A stretch of DNA of 64,000 bases from contig JBNLFL010000042.1 of NCBI GenBank assembly GCA_050305515.1, forward strand, positions 1 through 64,000, given 5' to 3'. The translations under genes and the position numbers were made by a program. This document shows positions 1 to 8,471 of the stretch, piece by piece. Source of the stretch: JAFGUB01 sp050305515 (lineage in GTDB: Bacteria; Campylobacterota; Campylobacteria; Campylobacterales; Sulfurimonadaceae). The notes under the pieces were generated by a model, which saw only the letters and a list, made by a program, of their open reading frames with translations, ran no database searches and was not told the DNA's origin. The stretch's first letter is position 1. Every line of letters starts with the position of its first letter.

Positions 1-810
1 ATCCATGTTTAGCGCGTCGCCGACTGCTTTGATAATGCGGTAGTTGGCCTGATGGGGTATAAAATGAGTAATGGTCTTTGAGTCAATTTTGTTTTTCTCA
101 AGAATCTCTTTGACATCGCTGGTGAGGGTTCGAACGGCAACTTTGAAGGTTTCATTCCCTTTCATTTGCATCACGACCTTGTCGCTTTCAAGCGAATCAT
201 GCACTGAACCGCTGCCGCCGTTTGGGGTCATGAGCAGATCGGCATAAGTGCCGTCAGAACCGGTATTGACATCAATAATGGCTTCAGAAATATCGTCTGT
301 CGCGCTGATAACAGCAGCTCCGGCGCCATCACCAAACAAGATACATGTAGTGCGGTCAGTATAGTCGGTAATAGCACTCAGTTTTTCACTGCCGACGATC
401 AGAATATTTTTTTTCATGCCCGCTTCAATGAAAGCCTTGGCAATGGAGAGAACGTAGACAAATCCGGTACATGCTGCCGAGATATCGAAAGCCGTGATAT
501 TCCCAAGCCCCAGTTTCGTTGCTATCAGTGTTGCCGTTGATGGCATGTTGAAATAATCCGGTGAAATCGTGGCACAGATAACCATATCGATGGCAGATTT
601 GTCGAGCCCTGAGCGCGCAATAGCCAGTTCTCCGGCTTTGGTTCCCATATCACTGGTTGTTTCATTGTCAGCTGCGATGCGGCGTTCTCTAATACCGGTT
701 CTTTTGAGAATCCATTCATCCGTGGTATCTACAATTTTTTCAAGATCCTGATTGGTCAGAACGCGTTCCGGAATGTAGGCTCCTATGGCGCGCATCGCAG
801 CATAACTCAT
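1..810 (-). CDS. fabH: beta-ketoacyl-ACP synthase III (3' end outside window)
   Basis: Condenses acetyl-CoA with malonyl-ACP to start fatty acid synthesis in the cytoplasm. Reading the minus strand from the ATG at 810 gives MSYAAMRAIGAYIPERVLTN, the usual FabH N-terminus. The active-site cysteine lies in DISAACTGF and the catalytic histidine in HFIPHQANYRII close to the window edge; the final segment with the catalytic Asn is cut off. The start overlaps the plsX stop by 4 nt (ATGA), so the two are translationally coupled, an arrangement common for plsX-fabH. Identification is firm; only the C-terminus is missing. Confidence 0.95.
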   Translation of the reverse strand, partial: MSYAAMRAIGAYIPERVLTNQDLEKIVDTTDEWILKRTGIRERRIAADNETTSDMGTKAGELAIARSGLDKSAIDMVICATISPDYFNMPSTATLIATKLGLGNITAFDISAACTGFVYVLSIAKAFIEAGMKKNILIVGSEKLSAITDYTDRTTCILFGDGAGAAVISATDDISEAIIDVNTGSDGTYADLLMTPNGGSGSVHDSLESDKVVMQMKGNETFKVAVRTLTSDVKEILEKNKIDSKTITHFIPHQANYRIIKAVGDALNMD

Positions 811-1802
811 TGTTGTTCCTTGTACTCACCCAGACGTTTTTCAATATGGGCGTTAACTCCGGTGTCGACATAGCGGATAGCCTGAAAAATAGCATTCTTG
901 ATTGCTTTGGAATTGCTTTTTCCATGCCCAACGATGACACACCCCTTGATGCCAATCAGCGGAGCACCGCCGAATTCGGCATAATCGGTCTCTTTTTTCA
1001 AGAGTTTGAAAACTTTGCGCATCAGCAGCGCTCCGGTAATGGCAATCGGAGAGCGTTTGATGTAGTCTTTCAGAAAATAACTGATTGCAGACGCAACACC
1101 CTCCGAGGATTTCAAGACCAGGTTGCCGATGAAACCGTCACAGACGACGACATCTACCGTACCGTCAAAGATGTTGTTGCCTTCGACATTTCCGATAAAC
1201 CCCTCAAAACGTCCCAGCTTCTTAAACGCTTCCTTGGTGATTACATTGCCTTTTGAAGGCTCTTCGCCGTTAGCAAGGAGTCCGGTTCTCGGATCGCTGA
1301 TTTTCAGAACGTCTTTAGCATAGAAGTGTCCCATGACCGCGAATTCAACCAGATTTTCCGAAACACAGTCCGTATTGGCGCCTACATCCAAGAGTACGGT
1401 ACGTTTGCCATTTTTTGAAGGCATCAAGGTGACCAGTGCCGGACGGCTTACATGTTTGAGACGTCCGATGCGCAAGGTTGCCAGACTCATCGTAGCACCG
1501 CTGTGACCAGCTGAAACAACGCCGGCCGCTTCCCCGTTACGTACCATTTCTACAGCTTTATAGATCGAGCTTTCACGGCGTTTTAACGCGTCCGTCGCGG
1601 CATCGCTCATGCTGATGACATCATCGGCTTCAACTATGGTGATTTTGTTCAGATAACTTTTTGGAATAAGAGGAAGAATTTCGCTTTTTCTACCAACCAG
1701 AATTGGTTCAAAGGACTTTTCTTTGAGGGCTTGAAGTGTTCCCTTGACAATGGGTTCGCAACCGAAGTCGCCGCCCATAGCATCGATAGCGATTTTTGCC
1801 AT
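807..1802 (-). CDS. plsX: phosphate acyltransferase PlsX
   Basis: Converts acyl-ACP to acyl-phosphate for membrane phospholipid synthesis. The 331-residue protein has the family N-terminus MAKIAIDAMGGDFG and the internal LLDVGANTDC and GFIGNVEGNN-type motifs, and its length is normal for PlsX. It starts 3 nt after the rpmF stop and its own stop overlaps the fabH start by 4 nt, so it belongs to a DUF177-rpmF-plsX-fabH operon that couples ribosome and lipid synthesis. Nothing unusual seen. Confidence 0.96.
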   Translation of the reverse strand: MAKIAIDAMGGDFGCEPIVKGTLQALKEKSFEPILVGRKSEILPLIPKSYLNKITIVEADDVISMSDAATDALKRRESSIYKAVEMVRNGEAAGVVSAGHSGATMSLATLRIGRLKHVSRPALVTLMPSKNGKRTVLLDVGANTDCVSENLVEFAVMGHFYAKDVLKISDPRTGLLANGEEPSKGNVITKEAFKKLGRFEGFIGNVEGNNIFDGTVDVVVCDGFIGNLVLKSSEGVASAISYFLKDYIKRSPIAITGALLMRKVFKLLKKETDYAEFGGAPLIGIKGCVIVGHGKSNSKAIKNAIFQAIRYVDTGVNAHIEKRLGEYKEQQ

Positions 1803-1805
1803 CGA

Positions 1806-1955
1806 TTATTTGTACTCACCTGTTGTTGGGTTGACATGGTGTGGGAGTTTGTAAGTTCCGTCACTGTCTTTGACAGGACGTGCCAGTGTGATTTTGTAGT
1901 GAGTTCTGCGCTTTGCAGAACGGGTGTGTGATACGCGTCTCTTTGGTACTGCCAT
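1806..1955 (-). CDS. rpmF: 50S ribosomal protein L32
   Basis: Small structural protein of the large ribosomal subunit. The minus strand from the ATG at 1955 encodes 49 residues beginning MAVPKRRVSHTRSAKRRTHY, a typical L32, and ending TTGEYK. A GAAAGGAA ribosome site lies just upstream. It is placed between a DUF177 gene and plsX, the standard bacterial neighbourhood. This L32 keeps no C-terminal zinc-cysteine pairs, so it appears to be the zinc-independent type. Confidence 0.95.
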   Translation of the reverse strand: MAVPKRRVSHTRSAKRRTHYKITLARPVKDSDGTYKLPHHVNPTTGEYK

Positions 1956-1977
1956 GGTTCTATTCCTTTCTTTATGG

Positions 1978-2331
1978 TTATTGTTTCAAGCATTTTGGGC
2001 AACTGTGATAGTCGCTTTTGATAGACTCGAGTTCAGATGTTAAAAAGGCCTCGATGTCAATGGAGCCGTCGAAAAACTCGACGACATCATACTGATCATC
2101 GTTGCCGTGAAATACACCGTCCGATATGAGTACGGTGAGCTCTTCGTCCAGTATTGTATCGAAATTTTCGGCACAAATGTCACAGGTAAGCTGCAATGTA
2201 CCACTGATATGCCCCGAGAGCATAACAAGGTCACGCTGGCGCTGTGTCAGAGTCCCTTTGATGACGGCATTATCCTCGGAATACTCAAATTCCTGAGGGG
2301 TTTTGCCAATTTTCCGAAAGGGGATTTTCAT
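1978..2331 (-). CDS. DUF177/YceD-family protein
   Basis: A 117-residue YceD-family protein; members are implicated in large-subunit rRNA maturation and are almost always next to rpmF. Two cysteine pairs (CDIC near residue 50 and CPKC at the C-terminus) could bind zinc. The stretch EFFDGSIDIEAFLTSELE matches the conserved acidic family core. It sits between ndk (6 nt away) and rpmF (22 nt) on the same strand, so it is probably co-transcribed. Family assignment rests on the motif pattern and context. Confidence 0.85.
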   Translation of the reverse strand: MKIPFRKIGKTPQEFEYSEDNAVIKGTLTQRQRDLVMLSGHISGTLQLTCDICAENFDTILDEELTVLISDGVFHGNDDQYDVVEFFDGSIDIEAFLTSELESIKSDYHSCPKCLKQ

Positions 2332-2337
2332 AAGAAA

Positions 2338-2751
2338 TTATGAAATCTCGCGTCCGGAGAAAAAGAATGCAATTTCGATGGCGGCATTTTCCAGTGAGTC
2401 ACTTCCGTGAACTGCATTGGCATCAATGCTTTCAGCGAAGTCTGCACGAATGGTACCGGCTTCAGCCTCTTTAGGATTGGTTGCTCCCATAAGGGCACGA
2501 TTTTTTGCAACGGCATCCTCACCTTCGAGTACGGAAACCACTACAGGACCGCTGATCATAAACTCAACCAGATCGTTGAAGAAAGGACGCTCGCTATGAA
2601 TTGCATAGAAAGCCTCGGCATCTGCACGAGAAAGTTGCAGTTTTTTGGTCGCAGCGATTTTGAGACCGTTGCTCTCAAAGCGATCAAAGATCTTACCAAT
2701 AACCCCTTTGGCTACGGCGTCGGGTTTAATGATAGAGAATGTACGTTCCAT
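2338..2751 (-). CDS. ndk: nucleoside diphosphate kinase
   Basis: Transfers the gamma-phosphate from ATP to nucleoside diphosphates through a phosphohistidine intermediate. The 137-residue sequence opens MERTFSIIKPDAV, contains the substrate-site segment ALMGATNPKEAE, and carries the catalytic His at residue 115 in NAVHGSDS. Length and motifs are fully canonical. A TCAGGAG ribosome site precedes the ATG at 2751. It heads the ndk-DUF177-rpmF-plsX-fabH run. Confidence 0.97.
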   Translation of the reverse strand: MERTFSIIKPDAVAKGVIGKIFDRFESNGLKIAATKKLQLSRADAEAFYAIHSERPFFNDLVEFMISGPVVVSVLEGEDAVAKNRALMGATNPKEAEAGTIRADFAESIDANAVHGSDSLENAAIEIAFFFSGREIS

Positions 2752-2828
2752 GACGTCTCCTGATTCGTTGTAAAAAATAGAGTGGAATTATACCTGAAAA
2801 TTCAAAAAATTATATTAAACGGGAAGAA

Positions 2829-2869
2829 AAAAAAGAAAGGAAAGAGGTTTCTCCATAGAAGGAGAAACC
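2829..2869 (-). terminator. Rho-independent terminator after the ferredoxin gene
   Basis: On the minus strand GGTTTCTCC and GGAGAAACC form a perfect 9-bp stem (2846-2854 and 2861-2869) with a 6-nt loop, followed by a pyrimidine- and U-rich run, 7 nt after the ferredoxin stop. It insulates ferredoxin from ndk. Confidence 0.85.
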
Positions 2870-2875
2870 CAAAGA

Positions 2876-3160
2876 TTATTCGACAACTGGTGTTTTGCTG
2901 TCACGCATCTCTTGTGAAATGTCATCACGGTGTGATGGGCTGTCGCCGATCTGATCCCATGTAATACATCCCTCAGTTGGACATGCCGTGGCACATGCAG
3001 GCTCATCGTGGTGTCCTACACATTCTACACATTTGTCACCGTAGACGTAATAAATTTCTTCACCCGTTGGGTTATCGTCTTCGTCAACAATTGCTTCTAC
3101 AGGGCACTCATCGATACAAGCACCACAGTTGATACACGTATCATTAATAATTACTGCCAT
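2876..3160 (-). CDS. 2[4Fe-4S] ferredoxin
   Basis: A 94-residue soluble electron carrier. The first cluster motif CINCGACIDECP lies at residues 9-20; the second (CVECVGHHDEPACATACP) has the long spacing between its second and third cysteines that marks the Allochromatium/Azotobacter-type bacterial ferredoxins. In Campylobacterota such ferredoxins serve 2-oxoacid oxidoreductases. It is monocistronic by appearance: a terminator follows, and about 170 bp separate it from metK. GGAGAATAC precedes the ATG at 3160. Electron-transfer partners cannot be told from sequence. Confidence 0.92.
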   Translation of the reverse strand: MAVIINDTCINCGACIDECPVEAIVDEDDNPTGEEIYYVYGDKCVECVGHHDEPACATACPTEGCITWDQIGDSPSHRDDISQEMRDSKTPVVE

Positions 3161-3299
3161 GTATTCTCCTTGGATTTTAAAATCAGAAAACTATAACCAA
3201 GTTTTTTTAAACACAAATAAAAAAACAGTTCATTGCAAAGATTTTATTCCGGGGCTGTTACCGAATCGATATTTTGATGAAAAAATGAGAGATCAAAAT

Positions 3300-3318
3300 G
3301 GCAGCACAAGGGGCTGCC
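3300..3318 (-). terminator. probable terminator after metK
   Basis: On the minus strand GGCAGC, a 7-nt loop and GCTGCC form a 6-bp stem followed by ATTTTGATC, 12 nt past the metK stop. The U-run is interrupted, so strength is uncertain. Confidence 0.55.
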
Positions 3319-3329
3319 TGGAGGGGTGT

Positions 3330-4487
3330 TTAGAGCCCGAGATAGGTTCGAATAGCTTCGACTTTATCGGTTTTTTCCCATGTGAATTCCGGAAGTTCAC
3401 GGCCAAAATGGCCGTATGCAGCGGTTTTTCTGTAGATGGGACGCAGCAGATCAAGCGTCTCGATGATACCGCGTGGTGTCAGGTCAAAAAGCTCTTTGAT
3501 GCAGGCTTCGATTTTTTCCTCTTCGACAACGCCGGTACCATGTGTATTTACCATGATTGAGATTGGTTTGACAACGCCAATGGCGTAGGATACCTGAATG
3601 GTGGCACGTTCGCAGGCGCCGGACGCAACCAGATTTTTGGCAACGTAGCGTGCGGCATAGGCTGCAGAACGGTCAACCTTGGTGGGGTCTTTTCCGCTAA
3701 ACGCTCCTCCGCCGTGGGGGCACGAACCGCCATAGGTATCGACGATGATTTTACGTCCCGTCAGTCCGGCATCTCCCTGCGGTCCGCCTACGACAAACGA
3801 ACCGGTCGGATTGATGTGATAGACGATGTTCGGGCTGATCATGTCGGCAGGAATCACTTTTTTAATGACTTCGTTGATGACATCTTCACGAATTTGTGCC
3901 TGTGAGATACCCTCATGATGCTGCGTGGAGACAACCACGGTTTCTACGGAAACCGGTTTATCATCGACGTAACGAATACTCACCTGTGCTTTTCCATCAG
4001 GACGCAGATAGGGAATGATTCCCTCTTTGCGTACTTCGGCAAGACGTTCTGTCAGGCGATGGGAGAGATGAATCGGAAGCGGCATGAGCTCCGGGGTTTC
4101 GCGACAGGCATAACCGAACATCAGTCCCTGATCCCCCGCACCGATGTCACCGCTCTCCTGATCGACACCCTGACGGATTTCGGCAGACTGTTCGCCGATA
4201 CCATTGAGTACCGCAGCCGAGCGGTGGTCAAATCCGTAGGTAGCATCGGTATAACCGATCTCCTTGACAACTTTTCGGACAATGTCCTGCATTGGGCTGT
4301 ATGCCGATGTTTTCAGTTCGCCTGCGATAACGCAGAATCCGTTGGATACCAGAGTTTCACAAGCGACACGTGCATGCGGATCCTTGGCAATAATGTCATC
4401 CAGAATCGCATCGCTGATTTGATCCGCCATCTTGTCGGGATGCCCTTCTGTTACAGACTCAGAGGTAAAGATATACTCTTTAGTCAT
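3330..4487 (-). CDS. metK: S-adenosylmethionine synthetase
   Basis: Makes S-adenosylmethionine from methionine and ATP. The 385-residue protein has the signature GHPDKM at residues 16-21, the ATP-binding segment GAGDQGLMFGYA, and the GGGAFSGKDPTKVDRSAAY loop; all are intact and the length is standard. An AAAGGAAA ribosome site precedes the ATG at 4487 and a TATACT -10-like box lies about 35 nt upstream on the minus strand. It is likely transcribed on its own. Confidence 0.98.
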   Translation of the reverse strand: MTKEYIFTSESVTEGHPDKMADQISDAILDDIIAKDPHARVACETLVSNGFCVIAGELKTSAYSPMQDIVRKVVKEIGYTDATYGFDHRSAAVLNGIGEQSAEIRQGVDQESGDIGAGDQGLMFGYACRETPELMPLPIHLSHRLTERLAEVRKEGIIPYLRPDGKAQVSIRYVDDKPVSVETVVVSTQHHEGISQAQIREDVINEVIKKVIPADMISPNIVYHINPTGSFVVGGPQGDAGLTGRKIIVDTYGGSCPHGGGAFSGKDPTKVDRSAAYAARYVAKNLVASGACERATIQVSYAIGVVKPISIMVNTHGTGVVEEEKIEACIKELFDLTPRGIIETLDLLRPIYRKTAAYGHFGRELPEFTWEKTDKVEAIRTYLGL

Positions 4488-4561
4488 CGATTTCCTTTAT
4501 TGTAAAAAATGGGTGACAGTATATCTTAAAGCGGTTTAAGCAGGGTTAATGATAAAGAAGT

Positions 4562-5017
4562 TTAAGCCCCATTTACATATAAAGGCATACGTTCCCAGAA
4601 AAAGTCGATCCACTCGGTTGCTTCTTTACATGTAAAGTCCGGTTGAACGGCTGCTGTCGGCTTGAAATAGATTGATGCCGATTTGAATGCAATGTCAGGA
4701 TAGCGTGTCATGTAGTGCACGAGAAGATGTTTGAGTGTTGCACCGCTGTCGATGATATCATCGACTATAAGTACTCTTTGTGCAGTTTCAAGATTAGCGT
4801 GGTCACGCAGGAAAAGGGTATCCCGCTGTTGCTGCTCATCATAGCTCTCAACAGACACGGTAGCGACATGACGAATATCGAGCGCATAGGCTAAGAGTTG
4901 TGCAGGAATCATACCACCGCGGGTCACGGCAATGATGGCATCAGGCTCAAAATGACGGCACTGACGTGCCAGATTCTTGATATCGGTAAGGAGTTCATCG
5001 CAGTTGTAGGGATACAT
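4562..5017 (-). CDS. purine-type phosphoribosyltransferase
   Basis: A 151-residue cytoplasmic PRTase that probably joins a purine base (xanthine, guanine or hypoxanthine) to PRPP. The PRPP-binding loop is VLIVDDIIDSGATL near residues 80-93 and an RGGMIPAQLLA segment near residue 30 resembles Gpt-type enzymes. Base specificity cannot be read with confidence. One TTACATGTAA palindrome lies within its coding region, read as Phe-Thr-Cys-Lys. It is divergent from the MscS gene with only 44 bp between. Confidence 0.85.
   Translation of the reverse strand: MYPYNCDELLTDIKNLARQCRHFEPDAIIAVTRGGMIPAQLLAYALDIRHVATVSVESYDEQQQRDTLFLRDHANLETAQRVLIVDDIIDSGATLKHLLVHYMTRYPDIAFKSASIYFKPTAAVQPDFTCKEATEWIDFFWERMPLYVNGA
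4626..4635. repeat. TTACATGTAA palindrome, copy 1
   Basis: Exact 10-bp copy inside the phosphoribosyltransferase gene, read as Thr-Cys-Lys. Confidence 0.95.
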
Positions 5018-5061
5018 TTCGTTATTATAGCGCTTTCAGACTGCCAAGTGAAGGAATCATA

Positions 5062-6153
5062 ATGGACTACGATAGCGTTTTAATGTACGAGTTGTTGGGC
5101 AATACGCTTGAAACCTGGTTGCTGGGACTCGGAATCTTTATCATTTTTATCATATTGCGCTTCAAGCTGATAACGCTGCTGATCAACGTGAGCAAGCAGT
5201 TTACGGCAAAGACGAAGAATACCCTTGATGACAAGATTGTTGCCGTGATGGAACGGCCGCTGCAGTGGCTGGTGATCATAATCGGTTTCAAGCTTTCCAT
5301 CTCATTTTTTACCTTGAGCGATGCGATGCTGCTGACGATAACGCATCTGATACGCTCCATGCTGATAATGATGGTGATGTGGATCGTCTACAACGCGTTG
5401 GCAACATTCAATGATGCGCTGGGCTCCATCGCCAGACATTTTCATTCGCAGCTGGGTGAGAGTCTGGCGCGCCTGCTGCTCTCCATTTTCAAGGCTCTGG
5501 TCATCGTCATTGGCGTTGTAGGCGTCTTTCAGGAGTGGGGCTTTAATGTCAGTGCGTTTTTGGCTTCGCTTGGACTGGTGGGTATGGCATTCGCTCTGGC
5601 TGCCAAAGATACGGCATCCAACCTTTTTGGTTCCATGGTCATCTTTACCGATCAGCCGTTTCGTATCGGCGACTGGATTAAAACGCCCGAGGTCGAAGGG
5701 ACCATCGAAGAGATCGGTATTCGTTCAACCCGGGTGAGAACCTTCGCCCAGGCGCTTGTGACGGTTCCAAACGGGGTGTTGGCCAATGCGGCCATTCTCA
5801 ACTGGTCAAAAATGGGCAAACGCCAGATCAAAATGACGCTGGGACTCACCTATGCGACTACTTCGCAGCAGATGCAATCGATTCTTGAAGAGATGCGGTG
5901 CTTTCTCAAAGAAGACGATGCCGTGCATCCGGAGACGATCTATATCCATTTCACGGAGTTTCAGGAAAGTGCCCTGGGCATTTTTTGCTATTTCTTTACG
6001 AAAACGACCAACTGGGGCGAGTATATGGCGGTGCGCGAACGGATCAATCTTGAGTTTATGAAGATTGTGGAGTCCAACGGTGCATCGTTTGCTTTCCCGT
6101 CGCATTCACTCTATATCGAGCGTGGGCATGATGCTTTGGAAGTTGTAAATTAA
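5062..6153 (+). CDS. MscS-family mechanosensitive channel
   Basis: A 363-residue inner-membrane channel of the small-conductance mechanosensitive family, which releases solutes on hypo-osmotic shock. Hydrophobic segments fall near residues 18-38, 70-90, 95-115 and 135-160. The pore-lining helix is Gly/Ala-rich (FLASLGLVGMAFALAAKDTA, about 168-187), followed by the family cytoplasmic beta domain (FTDQPFRIGDWI to VPNGVLANAAILNWS). The C-terminal vestibule is complete. Slightly longer than E. coli MscS owing to an extra N-terminal helix. AAGGAATC precedes the ATG at 5062. Confidence 0.93.
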   Translation: MDYDSVLMYELLGNTLETWLLGLGIFIIFIILRFKLITLLINVSKQFTAKTKNTLDDKIVAVMERPLQWLVIIIGFKLSISFFTLSDAMLLTITHLIRSMLIMMVMWIVYNALATFNDALGSIARHFHSQLGESLARLLLSIFKALVIVIGVVGVFQEWGFNVSAFLASLGLVGMAFALAAKDTASNLFGSMVIFTDQPFRIGDWIKTPEVEGTIEEIGIRSTRVRTFAQALVTVPNGVLANAAILNWSKMGKRQIKMTLGLTYATTSQQMQSILEEMRCFLKEDDAVHPETIYIHFTEFQESALGIFCYFFTKTTNWGEYMAVRERINLEFMKIVESNGASFAFPSHSLYIERGHDALEVVN

Positions 6154-6198
6154 TGCTTTTCGTTGTAAGATACCCCCATCAATGAGTAAGGAATGTCT

Positions 6199-6777
6199 AT
6201 GAAATTTATGATGACGATAAGCGCTGTCGCAGCGGTTTTGATGCTCGGCATAAGCGGATGCAGTGACAAGAAACCGGAACCTGAAGAGGATTTCAAATGC
6301 CGGATCGCCGGATCTCTGGCACCGGAATGGGCCTGTGGCAATGCCAGTATCGATGGCGCGATCACCGCTGTCGGGAGCGCGCCGCTGAGTAAACTCGGAC
6401 AGGGATTCTCGCGACGCGAAGCCATGGCAAACGGACGCTCCAATCTGGCACAGCAGATCGAAACGCTTGTCAAGGACAAAGTCGAAACATTCTCCCGCTC
6501 CACCGGAGTAGCTGAGGGTGAAGTCGCAGACAAAGTCTCGACACAGGTCTCCAAGCAAGTGGCCAAAGTGACCCTTCAGGGCTCCAAGCAGATCAAATAC
6601 TGGCAGAACCCTTCGACTGAAGATATTTTTGTTCTGATGAGTGTCGATGAGAGCGCCATGAATCAGGAGATTAAAGCGCAGGTAGAGTCAAGCTTTAAAA
6701 ATGACAATGCCCTGTGGCAGCAGTTTCAGGCCAAAAACGCGCTTGAAGCACTTGAAAAAGAGTTTCCGGAAAACTAA
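6199..6777 (+). CDS. LPP20-type lipoprotein
   Basis: A 192-residue predicted outer-membrane lipoprotein. Signal peptide MKFMMTISAVAAVLMLGISG is followed by the lipobox cysteine (ISGC), and the mature part resembles the LPP20 family of Campylobacterota (A..A...L..Q.. helices then VYVLMSVDES-like strand). The ATG at 6199 is preferred to the one at 6193 because TAAGGA then lies 7 nt upstream. A C-terminal region rich in Gln, Lys and Ala is probably helical. Function of the family is unknown beyond surface exposure in Helicobacter. Confidence 0.75.
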   Translation: MKFMMTISAVAAVLMLGISGCSDKKPEPEEDFKCRIAGSLAPEWACGNASIDGAITAVGSAPLSKLGQGFSRREAMANGRSNLAQQIETLVKDKVETFSRSTGVAEGEVADKVSTQVSKQVAKVTLQGSKQIKYWQNPSTEDIFVLMSVDESAMNQEIKAQVESSFKNDNALWQQFQAKNALEALEKEFPEN

Positions 6778-6786
6778 AGCGGACCA

Positions 6787-6808
6787 GGCGACGGTGTAAT
6801 CCGTTGCC
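6787..6808 (+). terminator. hairpin after the lipoprotein gene
   Basis: GGCGACGG, a 6-nt loop and CCGTTGCC form an 8-bp stem with one G-U pair, 10 nt after the stop. There is no clear U-tract, so termination here is tentative. Confidence 0.4.
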
Positions 6809-6826
6809 ACCTTCGGGCACTTCTTC

Positions 6827-6845
6827 AACCCAGATGGGTTATACT
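6827..6845 (+). promoter_or_regulatory. putative der promoter with 14-bp inverted repeat
   Basis: A TATACT -10-like box (6840-6845) is abutted by the inverted repeat AACCCA-GA-TGGGTT (6827-6840). No convincing -35 box is visible. The repeat could be an operator or chance. Confidence 0.35.
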
Positions 6846-6870
6846 ACGTATTCAATTCTCTTCTACATCT

Positions 6871-6880
6871 TTACATGTAA
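6871..6880. repeat. TTACATGTAA palindrome, copy 2
   Basis: Intergenic copy ending exactly 12 nt before the der start codon, next to its ribosome site. Confidence 0.95.
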
Positions 6881-6892
6881 AGCAAGGTCATC

Positions 6893-8425
6893 ATGAAAAA
6901 ACTCGCGATCATCGGAAAACCCAATGTCGGGAAAAGCTCTTTTTTCAATCGCATTTTAAAAGAGCGCGACGCCATTACTTCCGAACAGGCGGGTACGACC
7001 CGCGATATCAAACGGCGTACTGCCGATATTCTGGGCAAACCCGTACAGTTGCTCGATACCGGAGGGCTCGACAAGGGCAACGAACTCTTTGACAAAATCA
7101 AGGAGAAGTCGATTCAGGCAGCCTATGAAGCCGATATCATCATCTATATGGTTGATGGTAAAAGCCTGCCTGAAGAGGATGATAAAAAGTTTTTCTATCA
7201 GCTTGAGTCTATGGGCAAAGCGGTCGCACTGGTTGTCAACAAGATCGACAATGACAAAATGCAGGAAAAACTCTGGGAGTATTACGAATTCGGAACGGAC
7301 ACGATCTTCGGCATTTCCGTCGCCCATAACCGCAATATCAACCAGCTCCTCTCCTGGGTTGCCGACCAGCTTCCGGATGCAGATGTCGCAGCGCCCTCCG
7401 ATGAGGAAGATATGATCGATGCCATCGACGAAGCGGATATTGATGAGGATGTCGAAGAGGACGATCTGGAGTATTACGAAGCAGCTGCTTACAGCGGTGA
7501 TGACGATGAAGCGTTCTGGGATGAGGAATCAGACGAAGCGTGGAGCGACGATGACGATGAGCCCGAAACGGAGTATGAAGAGGATTCCGTGTTCGGGCAA
7601 AACGATATTATCCGAAACTTTGAGGCGGCCGAGTCAAACCGTTTTAAAGTCGCTATTATCGGACGTGTCAACGTAGGAAAAAGTTCGCTGCTCAACGCCC
7701 TGCTCAAAGAGGAGCGCTCTGTTGTCAGTTCGGTGGCGGGAACCACGATCGACCCCATTGATGAGACCATCCGTTATAACGACAAGGAGATCACATTCGT
7801 CGATACCGCAGGAATCCGCAAACGCGGAAAAATTCTCGGTATTGAGAAATTCGCGCTGATGCGTACGAAAAAGATGCTCGAAGAGGCAGATATCGCGCTG
7901 CTGGTTCTGGATGCGTCACAGCCGTTTCTGGATCTGGACGAGAAGATCGCTGGCCTGATTGACGAGAACCGTCTTGCCTGTCTGATTGTTCTGAACAAAT
8001 GGGACATCACGCCGGGTGAGCGGTATCAGGAGATTATACAGGAGGTGCGCGACCGCTTCCGTTTCCTGCATTATGCTCCCATTATTACGGTTTCCGCACT
8101 CTCGAAACAGCGGGTGCACAAGATCTTTGACAAGCTGATGCAGATCAATGACAACTATTCGCAGCGCATCACGACATCGAAACTCAATGAGGCCCTCGAA
8201 TGGGCGCAGCGGAAGCATCATATCCCCTCCATGCGCGGGCAGATGATTCGCATCTATTATGCGACTCAGTACGAGATTCGTCCGCCGCGCATCGCACTCA
8301 TTATGAACAAGCCGAAGGGACTCCATTTTACCTATCGGCGTTATTTGATGAATCAGCTGCGCGAAGCCTTCAATTTCGAAGGCGTCCCGCTACTGCTCAA
8401 AGCAAAAAAACGTGGAGAAAAATAG
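6893..8425 (+). CDS. der: ribosome-assembly GTPase Der (EngA)
   Basis: Tandem-GTPase needed for 50S subunit maturation. Two complete G domains are present: P-loops GKPNVGKSS (residues 8-16) and GRVNVGKSS (about 256-264), with DTGG/DTAG switch motifs and NKID/NKWD base-recognition motifs. The C-terminal KH-like domain ends in basic residues (KAKKRGEK). At 510 residues it is longer than the usual 440-490 because the linker between the G domains (about residues 165-240) is an Asp/Glu-rich stretch of some 75 residues. A TTACATGTAA palindrome precedes the ribosome site by a few bases. Confidence 0.97.
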   Translation: MKKLAIIGKPNVGKSSFFNRILKERDAITSEQAGTTRDIKRRTADILGKPVQLLDTGGLDKGNELFDKIKEKSIQAAYEADIIIYMVDGKSLPEEDDKKFFYQLESMGKAVALVVNKIDNDKMQEKLWEYYEFGTDTIFGISVAHNRNINQLLSWVADQLPDADVAAPSDEEDMIDAIDEADIDEDVEEDDLEYYEAAAYSGDDDEAFWDEESDEAWSDDDDEPETEYEEDSVFGQNDIIRNFEAAESNRFKVAIIGRVNVGKSSLLNALLKEERSVVSSVAGTTIDPIDETIRYNDKEITFVDTAGIRKRGKILGIEKFALMRTKKMLEEADIALLVLDASQPFLDLDEKIAGLIDENRLACLIVLNKWDITPGERYQEIIQEVRDRFRFLHYAPIITVSALSKQRVHKIFDKLMQINDNYSQRITTSKLNEALEWAQRKHHIPSMRGQMIRIYYATQYEIRPPRIALIMNKPKGLHFTYRRYLMNQLREAFNFEGVPLLLKAKKRGEK

Positions 8426-8454
8426 CAAGTAGTTATTTTTAATTACTGCTGTTA

Positions 8455-8460
8455 TATAAT
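8455..8460 (+). promoter_or_regulatory. TATAAT -10 box close to the diguanylate cyclase start
   Basis: A perfect TATAAT ends only 11 nt before the ATG at 8472, predicting a transcript with a leader of about 5 nt. No good -35 is visible. Confidence 0.4.
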
Positions 8461-8471
8461 GCATCTTTAAG

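Noticed and set aside
4572..4583. TTACATATAA at the end of the phosphoribosyltransferase gene as a palindrome copy
   Set aside because: Breaks the central palindrome, so probably chance.
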